Of a DNA stretch of 64,000 bases, positions 10,520 through 20,329 are shown piece after piece. This stretch comes from Strigamia acuminata (taxonomy: Eukaryota; Arthropoda; Chilopoda; Geophilomorpha; Linotaeniidae), in contig OX442314.1 in NCBI GenBank assembly GCA_949358305.1, forward strand, positions 51,344,581 through 51,408,580, written 5' to 3'. Each line of letters opens with the position of its first letter. The stretch's first letter is position 1. A program made the position numbers and the translations under genes. The notes below the pieces were generated by a model, which saw nothing but the letters and a program-made list of their open reading frames with translations, was not told the DNA's origin and made no database searches.

Positions 10520-10895
10520 TAAATTGAGTGTAAGAGTTGATTGGTGTGGGGAGTAGAGAGAAGATCGCTGGGTGCTAACCAAGACAGTTGTGTGCAAGGA
10601 AGGTCCTGAAGCCAGCAAGGGCAGTCATGCCCGGTGCTCACTCTGCTCTTTTCCCCATTCACCACTGCAACGCTCAGTAGTGTGACGATGGGTCTCTACA
10701 GTCTCCATGAGCGGCTGAATGGGTCGTACGGGTGAGTAGACGGAATGTTATGTTTCACTGACCTCGTCATAAATGGGGTTTACGCCCTGTGTGTGATGGG
10801 TAGGTTGCCGGTGTGGCGTGCCCTGCCCTGGTGGCACTGCTTGCACACAGGTGGCTGGAGTCTCCAACCCCTAGACTAACAGATTAAAAGCCAAC
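10520..10895 (+). repeat. Family D, partial copy
   Basis: Carries the D core (TTCCCCATTCACCACTGCAA, GCCGGTGTGGCGTGCC) and the tail CCAACCCCTAGACTAACAGA. It lacks the clear TGTGAC end. Confidence 0.7.
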
Positions 10896-11330
10896 AACCA
10901 ACAATCTGGAGTCTCTTATTGTGCTTATTACTTCCTTGCCTTGTTAATTCTAAATTTCTTCTGTTGTTTATCTATCTTTTATGTTATTTCTGATTTTCTC
11001 ATATTTCCATGTTAAACCTAGTTTAAGCCTTTTCTTTTATGCTGTCATTGTTATCAATACTGCTTTGCCTCTGAATGTATGCTTTCTTTACTCTAAGTTT
11101 TATTTGTTTGCATCATTTCTATTATTAAATCACACTACGGTAGACTTGGATTTCACTGACTTGTGAGAGCAGTTGTGTTTCTTTGTCCTTCTTCCTGTGT
11201 ACCTGGACCTTAGCTAATAGAGCCCCTTATGGGCTAGTGGTGTTAGCTGCCTCCTTTTCAATCCCTCTTGAGGTCGACTCTGACTAACAAGGTCAGAGAC
11301 TCGTGGGCAAAACCAGCCTCACCCCCCCCC
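10896..11330 (+). repeat. Family F, copy 2
   Basis: Closely matches 4821-5230 and 32560-32830. It abuts the D copy directly, as if D and F often travel together; copy 1 also starts with AGTCAACAACCAACAATCTG. Confidence 0.75.
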
Positions 11331-11550
11331 CCACTTCTTCTACCACTCCAAGCAAGACCAGGACAAGTGCTGACCATCCGCCACATGCAATAAAGCCACA
11401 AATGCAGAAGGACACCGGTTGGACGAACCCATTCTCCCATTATTCATGTTAGACAAAAATTCTCCTGCCGATGTAAAATTGCAAATCGGGTAGATCCGCT
11501 TATCGAATGTGACAAAAACACTTTGCGTCTATTTTCCGCAACCATGTCCC

Positions 11551-11746
11551 TCGAGCGCGCCGACCGCGAGCGAGCCGACCGCGAATCCGCCGACCAAGGA
11601 GCACGCGCTGACCATGGAGCGCGCTGACCATGGAGCGCGCGGACAGCGAGCGCGCGCCTTTCTTCCCCCTCTCCCTGTTGACTTTGTGCGGGGTGTTTGC
11701 CGTGCCCTGCAACCCGTGTCGGAGGAAAGGGGTGCACTGGGTGGCT
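11551..11746 (+). pseudogene. Arg/Asp/Ala-rich repetitive ORF associated with family F
   Basis: From the ATG in CGCAACCATGTCCCTCGAG the frame reads SLERADRERADRES and then repeats ARADHGARADHG. The same start and repeat occur at 32896-33000 (SLERADRKRADREERADREE), and a shorter relative at 5255-5320. The leader CTTATCGAATGTGACAAAA is shared by the second and third copies. Charged repeats of this kind can form single helices; no function is assigned. The frame runs on to a stop near 11747 without similarity. Confidence 0.35.
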
Positions 11747-12007
11747 GAGCTTGCGCCTTCGTAGCGGGTGGAGCCGGCGTTGGTTGTGCCAATACTCTGC
11801 CTTTGTCCCCTGCTTCTCCCAGACGGGGGGGGGGGGGGGGGGCATGCTAGGTCCGAGCACGCTCAATTGGCTAGTGATCTCGACTGCGAGGGTCAACCAG
11901 GACTAGTTCTGGGTATATCCCCTGCCTAGCACTGACGCAATGTGCGTCCCCTCGTTGGGCTCCGAGGTGGGTGGCGCGGGCGGGTGATTAAACTTCTGAC
12001 ATTCAAT
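11747..12007. other. Non-coding stretch with a long G run
   Basis: A near-uninterrupted G run lies at 11825-11842; otherwise no gene seen. Confidence 0.5.
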
Positions 12008-13075
12008 ATGGCATCTAATAATCTACAACAACAACAGCAGTTGTAGCTGCCGCCGGTGAATTTGGAGGGGACTCCTCCAAATTTCCATCAAGCATGGACG
12101 GAAGGGTGGCCAGAAATTTTTGGAAAGGTTCACGGCGTTATGAACGAGCGAATGCGGCAGTGGTGTAAAACTAACCCAAATGCCAACCGACAGAAACTGA
12201 CAAACCGTCAGAATTACGTTTATGCAGAGACTATGGAGGAGGCTCGCACAGAGTGGATAAGTGTGAAGGCAACCGCGGGCCATCAGACCTTGCAGGGGGG
12301 AACCCAGAATACGCCTGTCACAACAGGATCTTCTCAGACCACATTTTCGACCCATGCCAACATAGAAATGGAAGACTCTACTTTTACACCCGAGAGTCAG
12401 AGACAAAATAATTGACCGCGTACAGATGACTCACCGACTAGTACAGAAATTGAAATGAGCCTGATGGACCTGGTGGCGAGAGATTTGAACTCCATCAGGG
12501 AGATCACCAGAGCTACTACCTAGGAAAAGAGTTAGAAAATCAGCTTTACGAAACAAGAACAAGCAATAGTGAGAGACGAACTGGACATTATCTCCGAAAG
12601 TTCCACTATTCTACTATCCAGATATCACGAGCTGGAAATAAAGCAACTCAAACTGCAGGCAACAGTGGACAAATTACCCAAAGGACCCACGACATCACTA
12701 GGAGATGGTCGACAATATTCAGAAGTACTGCGAGAGGGATCAGGTCCTGAAGTTTCATTTCTCATGGATTTACTATTTCAGGTTAGACAAATCGGATGTA
12801 ACGTTTGTTTCTGCTGGATACCCAGCCACAAAGGTATCCTGGGAAACGAAGAGGCAGACGAGGCTGCAAGATCTGCACGATAAGTAAGGACGATTAACTA
12901 CACAATTTTACATTTTTTTGTTTTTTCAAGGACAAACAGAAACGTTCTTTAGGGCTTTTCTACCAATTTTCTCCTGTGATGGTTGGAACCTTGCCGAAGT
13001 ACAGGAGCTTATTAATACTAACACCAACCAAATTCTTCATGTATTTTTTGCTGCATAATTTGATTCAATATTGAG
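12008..13075 (+). mobile_element. Internally deleted non-LTR retrotransposon (ORF1 N-part joined to RNase H end)
   Basis: The frame 12056-12415 (FHQAWTEGWPEIFGKVHGVM) and then 12569-12725 (a coiled-coil-like region ending SLGDGRQYSEVLREGS) resemble a Jockey/I-type ORF1. At about 12748 the frame passes directly into SFLMDLLFQVRQIGCNVC and WIPSHKGILGNEEADEAA, the C-terminal part of the RNase H seen complete at 30778-31242. The zinc knuckles, endonuclease, RT and first half of RNase H are missing. Two in-frame stops lie near 12522-12534. The tail (AACACCAACCAAATTCTTCA) matches 31390. Confidence 0.6.
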
Positions 13076-13195
13076 CTAAAAACCGACATTTTGTTTTGTT
13101 ATATCCATAACAACAATCTAAATTAGTATACTGATAACTTATTCTTTCTTTATTATGTAAACAATGCCTCAGTTGTCAGGCATACACACACACAC

Positions 13196-13440
13196 TCTTT
13201 TAGAGCGAAGAATTTAGAATGCCACATCAAAATCTTTAGTCCTATTACTCTTTGGCCTCCCTTGTTTGGCCGTTATTTTTAGCAGTTTTTACACTGCCCT
13301 TTCTAATTATTTATATATTTATATTCGTTTAACACTCTTTGGGCTTAGCTAATTACTCTTTCGCCCTTCATTGTCTGCTTTCCTCCACCACTGTCCTCCA
13401 TCTTTATCAGCTTTATCAAGTATCTCCTGACAAATTTTCT
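13196..13440. repeat. Repeat R1, copy 2
   Basis: Full copy from CTCTTTTAGAGCGAAG to CCACTGTCCTCCATC. It follows the tail sequence ATGTAAACAATGCCTCAGTTG, as at 31540. Confidence 0.8.
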
Positions 13441-13448
13441 ATATATCT

Positions 13449-13560
13449 ATGGCAATGGACCAAGCTAATGTTGCAGCCACGGCCGCCAACCGCTTACGTA
13501 TTATAGCTCAGATTATCGCCGTTTCAAATCAATTGGCAGTTTTTGTCCCAGGTATTTTTA
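13449..13560 (+). pseudogene. Family Z first exon only, copy 2
   Basis: The frame MAMDQANVAATAANRLRIIA to QLAVFVPGIF matches 776 and 48566. The following exons are absent; sequence runs into a TTATTTCTTTTA microsatellite. Confidence 0.55.
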
Positions 13561-13612
13561 TTTCTTTTATTTTTAAATTATATACTTTTATATTATTCTT
13601 TTATTTCTTTAA

Positions 13613-13644
<32 letters not shown>

Positions 13645-13750
13645 TAATTCTTTTATTTCTTTAATTCTTTTATTTCTTTTATTTCTTTAATTCTTTTATT
13701 TCTTTAATTCTTTTATTTCTTTTATTTATTTAATTCTTTTATTTTTCTTT
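13560..13750. repeat. TTTCTTTTATT-type microsatellite
   Basis: Roughly 10-20 bp periodic T-rich repeat (TTATTTCTTTAATTCTTT). A shorter expansion occupies the same place in the family Z copy at 48680-48765. Confidence 0.85.
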
Positions 13751-13942
13751 GAATAATTTGAGCTAATTTGCACACGATCATGCCCTTATCCAATACGTGT
13801 ACAAAGTTTTCTCGTGTGATAAAATCAACAGCTGGAATAAATGGAGTAAATTAAAATAACAAACCGTCATTTCAATTATAAAAATATAATTGAAATAAAT
13901 AAAAACTAAAATAAAAAAGTTGCAAACTTATTTTATTTTCTT

Positions 13943-14058
13943 TTAAGTGTTTTTCCTCCCCTTTGGCTTGGAAAGTTCCATCGTGAAAGGTTTGCCACAA
14001 CCATTGCAAAAGTCATACTTGCACTGCGTAGATTGGAAATGCATACAACCTCCCTTAG
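13943..14058 (-). pseudogene. RING2 exon of an RBR E3 ubiquitin ligase (RNF31/LUBEL-like)
   Basis: After a clear acceptor (CTCTTTAG, minus strand) the frame reads [20 protein letters not shown] followed by CGKPF, then [12 protein letters not shown] and stop. GGCMHFxCxQCxYxFCxGCxxPF is the RING2 core of HOIP-type RBR ligases, which make linear ubiquitin chains. The Cys after MHF is Ser here (FQS in place of F-x-C), so one expected zinc or catalytic Cys is missing. Family members continue well past CGKPF; this exon stops about 12 residues later. No upstream RBR exon is convincing on this strand, so it is more likely a gene piece than a working gene. Confidence 0.55.
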
Positions 14059-14179
14059 CTAAAGAGTAACAAAACTTGAAACTATGGTACCGAAAGTCTT
14101 GATTGTGCCCTCGGGGCATACACAGGAGCCTGATCTAACTCGGCATGCTGTTATCTGGGTTACTGAGGCTTTGAAGGTT

Positions 14180-14655
14180 TGTGTGGTGCAGAGCGATGCA
14201 AAGCCTTCCCAAGTCATTAGATCCACACTTGCACCTGAATATGTATGATAATCGGTCACTGGGTTTTATGAATATGTATTTGGGGATAATTTTAAGATCC
14301 CCTAGAGGACAACAACTTTTTGAAAATACCCTACAACATCAGGTAAGAATTTTTTTCTTATCAAATCCATCAATGTTTGAGCACAAAACGTGCACTAAAA
14401 TACACAGTGCATGCACAATGCATACGTGGCATTTATTATTTTATTGTTTTAGTGCACGTTTTGTGCACGTATTGTTAACAATGACTGGTCTGGCCGTTCT
14501 AGTCTTAAAATTACAGATCTTTTTTTTTAAATGCACAGCTAGAGGCTGCGATCGAATGATTCCTGCAGCAGAAAATCTTCTGATGAATTTTGAAGTACAT
14601 AATCATCACCTTGTGCCCACAACAAATTGTCTCGGCTGTCAGAGGTCAATTTGAT
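14180..14655 (+). CDS. Two putative exons, unassigned
   Basis: The frame ending FENTLQHQ at 14342 is followed by GTAAGA. After TAAATGCACAG at about 14538 a second frame reads RGCDRMIPAAENLLMNFEV and CLGC, ending QRSI stop at 14655. The implied intron (about 195 nt) is longer than others here because it contains a small palindromic insertion (14381-14466). Cys/His spacing suggests a metal-binding segment. No family recognised and no second copy seen. Confidence 0.25.
14381..14466. repeat. 86-bp palindromic insertion
   Basis: Perfect 20-nt arms GCACAAAACGTGCACTAAAA (14381-14400) and its complement (14447-14466) enclose 46 nt. It is probably a tiny MITE inside the putative intron. Confidence 0.8.
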
Positions 14656-14669
14656 ATGTAAGTATTTAG

Positions 14670-14766
14670 CCTCGTATTTTTCTCTAATTTTCTCTAATTT
14701 TCTCTAAATTCTCTAAATTTCTCTAAATTCTCTAAATTTCTCTAAATTCTCTAAATTTCTCTAATT
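14670..14766. repeat. TTTCTCTAAATTC tandem repeat
   Basis: About seven degenerate units of 10-14 bp (TTCTCTAAATTTCTCTAA). Confidence 0.85.
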
Positions 14767-14845
14767 GGAAAATACAATTAATTTTTTTTTTCTAGAGTAC
14801 TATGGGAGTTTTGATCGGTGCATCGTTGCAGGATGAGTTGCAGGC

Positions 14846-14925
14846 CATAACAACAATCTAAATTAGTATACTGGTAACTTATTCTTTCTTTTTTATGTAA
14901 ACAATGCCTCAGTTGTCAGGCTCAG
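14846..14925 (+). repeat. Truncated copy of the non-LTR 3' tail
   Basis: CCATAACAACAATCTAAATT to CAATGCCTCAGTTGTCAGG matches 13107-13185 and 31476-31550, without the RNase H part. Confidence 0.75.
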
Positions 14926-15129
14926 TTGTAAATAGTAAAATTTGGATATCTGTAAAAAAATCTAATATTAATTTACCTTCAGATATAAGAATGCCTACTG
15001 AGGGCAGCTTGCAATTCTTCCTCTTTTTCATGCACAACTTGCGATTTCATTGCTAATAGCTAATGGCTAATGGCTAATAGCAATGACCCACAACATAGTT
15101 TCTTCTATCCTTGCCAGTTTTATTCCCTG

Positions 15130-15863
15130 CTTTATTATACATAGCATAGAGACTGCGCACAACGTCACCGTCGGTACCTTGCTGTCTCGCACATCTCAAA
15201 TAGCGGTAAATTTAAAATTACGACATGATCGGTTTCATTTTATTTCTTGTAGTTCATCGTGACTCTTCAACGTACAAGTTGTCCTCAGTGCCACACGCAC
15301 ATTGCCATTCCACAATTTTCACCTCGTTCTGAAATTGGTGAGAAAATAAAAATGAAAAATATTTTGATTTATTGAATTTTGTCGTTTTAGAGCCAAAATC
15401 GTCGTCTTTCAGGACTTGAATTCTTACGCATCATGTTCCGATGTTGCTCAGCGCACTCGACCCGCTTCGAGAATTTGACCATAAAAAACTTCATGATTGA
15501 ATTAGCTGGCACTTGTATGATAGTAATTTTGACATGTGGGTCAGTTATCGTATGGAATACTATGGACAACGACGACTATGTCCTAATTGCAGTGACTAGC
15601 ATCGTTACATCTGTCTTTGCCATTATTTAAGTAGAACTACAGAACAATTATTCGAAAATTTGAGAAGGTTGCCACACGCACCGAGCGTTTTCAAATGCAA
15701 CCGATTCCTGACGCTGCCATCATTATCGACGATGATAGTGACTATAGTCCAGATGAACGCGCTGCGATACGGGCAAAAAACAAGAGAGTCGGGTGTGATG
15801 GCAGTGAAGATGATTCTAAATCTCGTCGCAAGCGACAACGAACCTGCTACTACGAAAATGAAT
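15130..15863 (+). pseudogene. Multi-exon zinc-finger (RING-like) gene piece, split by an aquaporin fragment
   Basis: Exons with GT-AG introns can be traced: one ending LLSRTSQIA (15205), an intron at 15206-15252, TLQRTSCPQCHTHIAIPQFS (15253-15337), an intron at 15338-15390, then EPKSSSFRT. In the same frame after one TGA the sequence continues MLLSALDPLREF to 15475. It resumes at 15652 as EKVATRTERFQM, IIIDDDSDYSPDERAA and SRRKRQRTCYYENE stop. Both sides of the gap carry TTCGARAATTTGA (R = A or G), so the aquaporin piece looks inserted. CPQC after a basic stretch resembles the end of a RING finger; the first half is not clear. Gene identity unknown. Confidence 0.4.
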
Positions 15864-16180
15864 AATTCCAATTTACAATTACAATTAATCAAATGATTTG
15901 GATATATTTGAAAGAAATGCAGGAACGTGGAGATGAGCCAATCAACCCGGCAGTATCCATTAGCCGTTTTCTCATGGAAGGAATCCGCGTTATCGATTGC
16001 TTTGTTTGCATTACTTTGCAATCCATTGGCGCAATTGTTGGCGCATTGTTCTTACGGCAACGCGTTCCGAATATTTACCAAACTTCACTTGGAACGACCG
16101 TAATTGATAAAAAGTTTAGCGTTACCGAAGGTATAGCTTTGGAATTTTCTGGCACGTTTATTGCAACGATGGTACAGAGA
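15480..16180 (+). pseudogene. Aquaporin (MIP family) fragments, interrupted
   Basis: At 15480-15630 the frame gives FMIELAGTCMIVILTCGSVI and TSIVTSVFAII stop, matching MIP helix 1 (ExxGTxxLVxxGCGSV) and helix 2. At 15926-16180 it gives ERGDEPINPAVSISRF with the first NPA box, then LQSIGAIVGALFLR and GIALEFSGTFIATM, matching helices 3 and 4. About 295 bp of foreign coding-like sequence (15652-15863) lies between the halves. The second NPA half of the channel is absent, and the sequence runs into repeat R1 at 16205. A channel cannot be made from this copy. Confidence 0.7.
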
Positions 16181-16204
16181 AGCCATGTGAAAAAAACATA
16201 CACG

Positions 16205-16675
16205 CTCTTTTAGAGCGAAGAATTTAGAATGCCATATCAAATTCTTCAGTACTTTTACTCTTTGGCGTCTCTTGTTTGACCGTTATTTTTAGCAGTTTTT
16301 ACACTGCCCCTTTTTATTTATTTATATACCGTATTTTACCAAATAAGAGCCGCGGCTCTTATTCAAAACTGCCACTTTGAGCTGCGGCTTTAATTCGGGG
16401 GCGGCTCCAATTCGGGGGCGGCTCTTATTTTAAATAGTGGCCAATATCTAACTATTACGTTCATTGAACGTATATAGCCGCGGCTACTAATCGAGGGCGG
16501 CTCTTATATCAAGTCGCCTATCTCGGCCGCGGCTACTATTCGAGGGCGGCTACAATTCGAGGGCGACTCTTATTCGGTAAAATACGGTATTTATATTTGT
16601 CCAACACTCTTTGGGCTTAGCTAATTACTCTTTCGCCCTTCATTGGCTGCTTTCCTCCACCACTGTCCTCCATTG
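16205..16675. repeat. Repeat R1, copy 3, interrupted by a MITE
   Basis: Same ends as the other R1 copies. The extra length is the insertion at 16329-16587. Confidence 0.8.
16329..16587. mobile_element. Tc1/mariner-type MITE with TA duplication
   Basis: Inverted ends CCGTATTTTACCRAATAAGAG (R = A or G) bound the 259-bp element, flanked by TA on both sides. R1 copies at 13310 and 31680 show the empty site TTTATATATTTATATT. The interior is a series of GGCTCTTAT and GCGGCT blocks in both orientations. No coding capacity. Confidence 0.8.
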
Positions 16676-17540
16676 ATCTTAGCCAACAACGACAGACATG
16701 GGGACCGACGAAAAAGCAGTCATGTCCCTTGTCAATGAACCATTTCTTCCTATCCTAACTTTTCACTTAATTTTCATATCTGAGAAGGTGGCGCGACTAT
16801 TCCTTGAGCACATTACCGCAAAGCCAAACTGGATAGACTGAATACAAGTCGTGATTTATTTCACTATTTATAAAACCAGAATATAAGAAAGTGGTGTTTG
16901 TGTCAGACAGCTCTCTGTAGATGGTGAAAGCAAATCAGTTCCATCGAAAATGGTGCTTTGATTCTCTTTGAGATGTCTGTGCTCGGACTGATCAAGCCTA
17001 GGAAATTGTCTTGGATACACGACAGTGTCGTGGATTTTTATCTACAATTGATTTAGTCAAGCTACAGTCGTGTATTTGTTTTTCCGACTTCACCATCATC
17101 ACAACCACAAGTGGTAAAATGGTTGCTCCGAGACCAACCATTAGCTGCATTCAAAAATTAAAATACTTGTGTTTTAACAATTGTAGTTTAACTGTATTTT
17201 AAGTTTAAATTTTGAGCGTGAGAATTTTAACTCTATTTTATAAAATTGACAACATATGAAAGCTTTAACATACATGTTTGATCACCTGATATGTAATAAA
17301 TTCACAAAACGTAGCATATAATACTCTCCAAGTGAAAAGAAAGTAGTATGCATTGTTGAAATGTTATTATTTTTAGTAAGATTTAAAAATTTTATGTAAT
17401 TTTTTGTAATTCATTCTTTTATTTTTTTTATGAATGTCGTATTCACATTTTCAATTTATTCTTTTATTATTTCATGAATGTAGTATTCACTTTTTTTCAT
17501 TTATTCTATTATTCTTTTGTTCCATTGTTTTTAGTCTGCA
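16676..17540. other. No gene recognised
   Basis: AT-rich. A 63-codon frame at 17011-17202 has no recognised feature. Confidence 0.4.
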
Positions 17541-17650
17541 AAAATAGCAGGCTTAGTGATGAAGAGCAACTATTTGCGACTGCTGGGCCAGCCAAAGCTG
17601 ACCAGTCCGTCGCCAGAGGTGTCTTGGCACCTAGAGGACATTCTGCGGTA
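17541..17650 (+). repeat. Exon-like repeat S, copy 1
   Basis: After TTGTTTTTAG the frame reads MKSNYLRLLGQPKLTSPSPE and then VSWHLEDILR. The same segment occurs at 20190-20285 (NYLRLLGQPKLTTPSPE, HIEDFLQ). The substitutions leave this frame open in both copies. Function unknown. Confidence 0.5.
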
Positions 17651-17689
17651 TTTTTTTCAACATTTATCCCGCTGATGATGAAGATTTGA

Positions 17690-19095
17690 CACTTCCTCCT
17701 AATGTTCAAACACGTCGGAACCCACCTAAGAAAGGGGATGTGGTTTTACATCCACAACTGTTACCATTGGACTTGACACAAAGAAAACGAATTCAGACTG
17801 TTCGAAAGAGCCGTACAACTGCAGGGAAGGTAAACATTGTCCACATTACGTACACCCATTCGTACACCCATTAATGACAGGATAAGAAGTCGTGTCGACG
17901 TCGCACGTTGGTGCAACGAGGAAGGCTATGCGTATGACGCCAGTCTATTTGACTTCAAAACTTTGGAAGGGGAAGAGCCTTTACCATTTGCTGGTTTCTG
18001 TGCTGTGGAGCCCGACACTTATGACGAAGCCACTTATGAAGAAGTGATGGAGGGTTTTCACAGACAGGACTAGGAAGGGGCTATGAAAGAGGAAATAGAC
18101 ATTTTCAAAAGGAGAAAAGTCTATAAAGAAATTGACAAACAAGAAAGGACGCAACTTTTGGGGACCAAGTGAATCTACAAAATGAAGAGAGATCAGTCTG
18201 GTGCGGTTAAACGCTACCGAGCCCGTTTAGTTGCTCAGGGCTTCTAACAAAGGCCAGGAATTGATTTCACAGAAGTTTTCTCTCCTGTGGTCAATTTCAT
18301 CCTTGTTATGGTTTTCTTTTGCACTCTAGTAGTGTTAAACGGATGAAGAGATGTTCATTTGGACATCAAGGCCGCATATCTTTATGGCGACCTTGATAAA
18401 GTTCAATACATTGAGATCCCCAAAGGATTTCGCACAGTGGAGAACCAACACGAATGTTGGATGTTACTGAAAGCCTTGTATGGCTTACACCAGGCAGGGC
18501 GCATACGGTATCAAGTCCTCCACGAGCTCCTGCTTGAACTGGGATTTACGCCAATGATGGGCCTAAATTGTGTGTATTCTTTGGATTCAGATGCTGTCAT
18601 TGTATTCTATGTCGACGACATAGTTTTGTTCTCAGAGGACGATCATGTCAAGGAGTGTATTGTGAAATGGATCCAGGAATCCTTTGAAATTGTGAATTTA
18701 GGCCCTGTAACATTGTTATTTGGCATCAAATTTGACAGAACTGGGGGAAATATTTTTATACACCAAAGGGATTACATATCCAAATTGTGTAAACTGTATG
18801 GTATTGATACGTGCCATCGTGTAAAGGTGCCTGGAACACCGGGCACGATGATTCAGGGTGTTAAAGCGAGAGAATGGGTTGACACTTCATTCCCATACAG
18901 ATCCTTGGTTGGGAGCCTCCTTTTCATTGCAAGTAGGACTAGGCCAGATATTTTATTTTCTGTTATAGTCCTCTCACAATATAATGAAACTCATTCCACA
19001 CGTCACATCAAGATGTTGCTTCAGATTCTACGCTATTTGCCGAATACTTCTCATTATGCAATCAACCTTGTGAATTGCAAAAGCGACAAAAGCGA
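17690..19095 (+). pseudogene. Ty1/Copia retrotransposon pol remnant (RT and partial RNase H)
   Basis: At 17960-18250 broken frames give EVMEGFHR, AMKEEIDIFKRRKVYKEI and YRARLVAQGF. From 18359 an open frame gives HLDIKAAYLYGDLDK (first catalytic Asp), ECWMLLKALYGLHQAGR and VIVFYVDDIVLF (YVDD active site). It continues to FPYRSLVGSLLFIASRTRPD, the conserved YRxxxGSLxYxxxxTRPD region of Copia RT. At least three in-frame stops lie upstream of 18359. The RNase H tail is cut at 19095, where the frame joins family Z sequence. Gag, protease and integrase are not visible here. Not functional. Confidence 0.85.
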
Positions 19096-19245
19096 CCATG
19101 TTTACGGCGGGTTGATGTATCCAACGGCATTTTGCCGTTTCTGTCAAGCGGTCAAGCACCGATTCACGACGCAAGTTTATTTGATTTTAATTTTACTTTT
19201 AATTTTTAATCTATTTTATTTTTTTAAATTTCAGAGCGATTTTAG
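19096..19245 (+). pseudogene. Family Z internal exon, copy 3
   Basis: GLMYPTAFCRFCQAVKHRFT follows the Copia remnant in frame and is interrupted by a T-rich segment ending TTTCAG. This copy keeps FCRFCQAVKHRF, where the 49.0-kb copy has a frameshift, so it helps define the family consensus. Confidence 0.5.
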
Positions 19246-20185
19246 CTAGTTAATGGACGCCGAGTTATCATCTAAAATGTGTATAACTAACAAAAATTTC
19301 TCAAGATTATTTACTTTACAAATGTTTCGAGAACTTGTAAATTTATCCTACTACCGATTGATTAGAAATTAAAATTGTAAAATTAAAAAACGCTCAACCG
19401 TTAGAAATTAATGAATTTAAAAAGAACTAGTTGAAGTAATTCATTCTTATCTATTCATCTAGAAATGCATTTTCCTCACTGCACTGGCAGCAGTTGGGTT
19501 AGACTGGGAATTCCAACCCCTAGACAAATGATATTAGGCCACCGGACCAAATCTGGAGTCCCTAGTTGTTATTTATCCCACCCCAGTGAATCTTCTCCCT
19601 AGTTTCTCTGAAGTGTGCATTCAATAGCGAGTTCAGTTCTTCAGTTAACCCTAACAAGTATTTGCTTGATCAGCCAGGAAAGAGAAGTTTTGTTAACTTT
19701 GGATACCCCACGAAAAACACCAACGAAATACTCGTCATGGATATGTTCTAAACTTTTATTAATTAATTAATTAATTACCGGTAATTAACCCGAAATTGTG
19801 ATGGGAATAATTGTCTTCAACTAGCCATACAACGTGGGAAAAAGATTTAGAGACAATTGAATTGGCTGAATCGATCCAAAAGCGTTTTCATTATGCAAAT
19901 ACAACGAATGTTTGTGTCAGAAGGCTCCAAATTTTCATTATGCCACCAGGATTGTATTATTGAAAAATAACAACAGGTCTAGCTAGATCCTTGCAGTTTC
20001 ATGTGTACTTTTTTCCTTCTTTTAACAAGGAGTCGCAGCCCTCAAAATATTTAACGAAATCTGTACGAAAAAAATCTGTACTAACATTAAAAATTCTTAA
20101 AAATAAATGTTAAAAATACATGTTCAAAGTTCCATTCTAGTCCTAGAATTTCAAATAAAATTTTGTTACCATTTTTTTTTTATGG
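19246..20185. other. No gene; short family D tail
   Basis: D tail at 19490-19560 (CCAACCCCTAGACAAATGA). TAAT tandem at 19757-19780. Nothing else recognised. Confidence 0.5.
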
Positions 20186-20189
20186 TAAT

Positions 20190-20290
20190 GGAGAGCAACT
20201 ATTTGCGACTGCTCGGCCAGCCAAAGCTGACCACTCCGTCGCCAGAGGTGTCTTGGCACATAGAGGACTTTCTGCAAGCAAGTTCGGACG
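20190..20290 (+). repeat. Exon-like repeat S, copy 2
   Basis: Close match to 17555-17645, including GGCCAGCCAAAGCTGACCA and CCGTCGCCAGAGGTGTCTTG. Here it leads into family C. Confidence 0.6.
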
Positions 20291-20329
20291 TGTGATCATG
20301 CAAAACAAGCTGCGAACATACGACCAAGT

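Noticed and set aside
10981-11166. Hydrophobic 61-codon ORF in family F
   Set aside because: The frame is not kept in the other two family F copies.
11444-11896. 150-codon minus-strand Pro/Arg-rich ORF
   Set aside because: It is antisense to the GC-rich RADRE-type repeat and its composition follows from that repeat.
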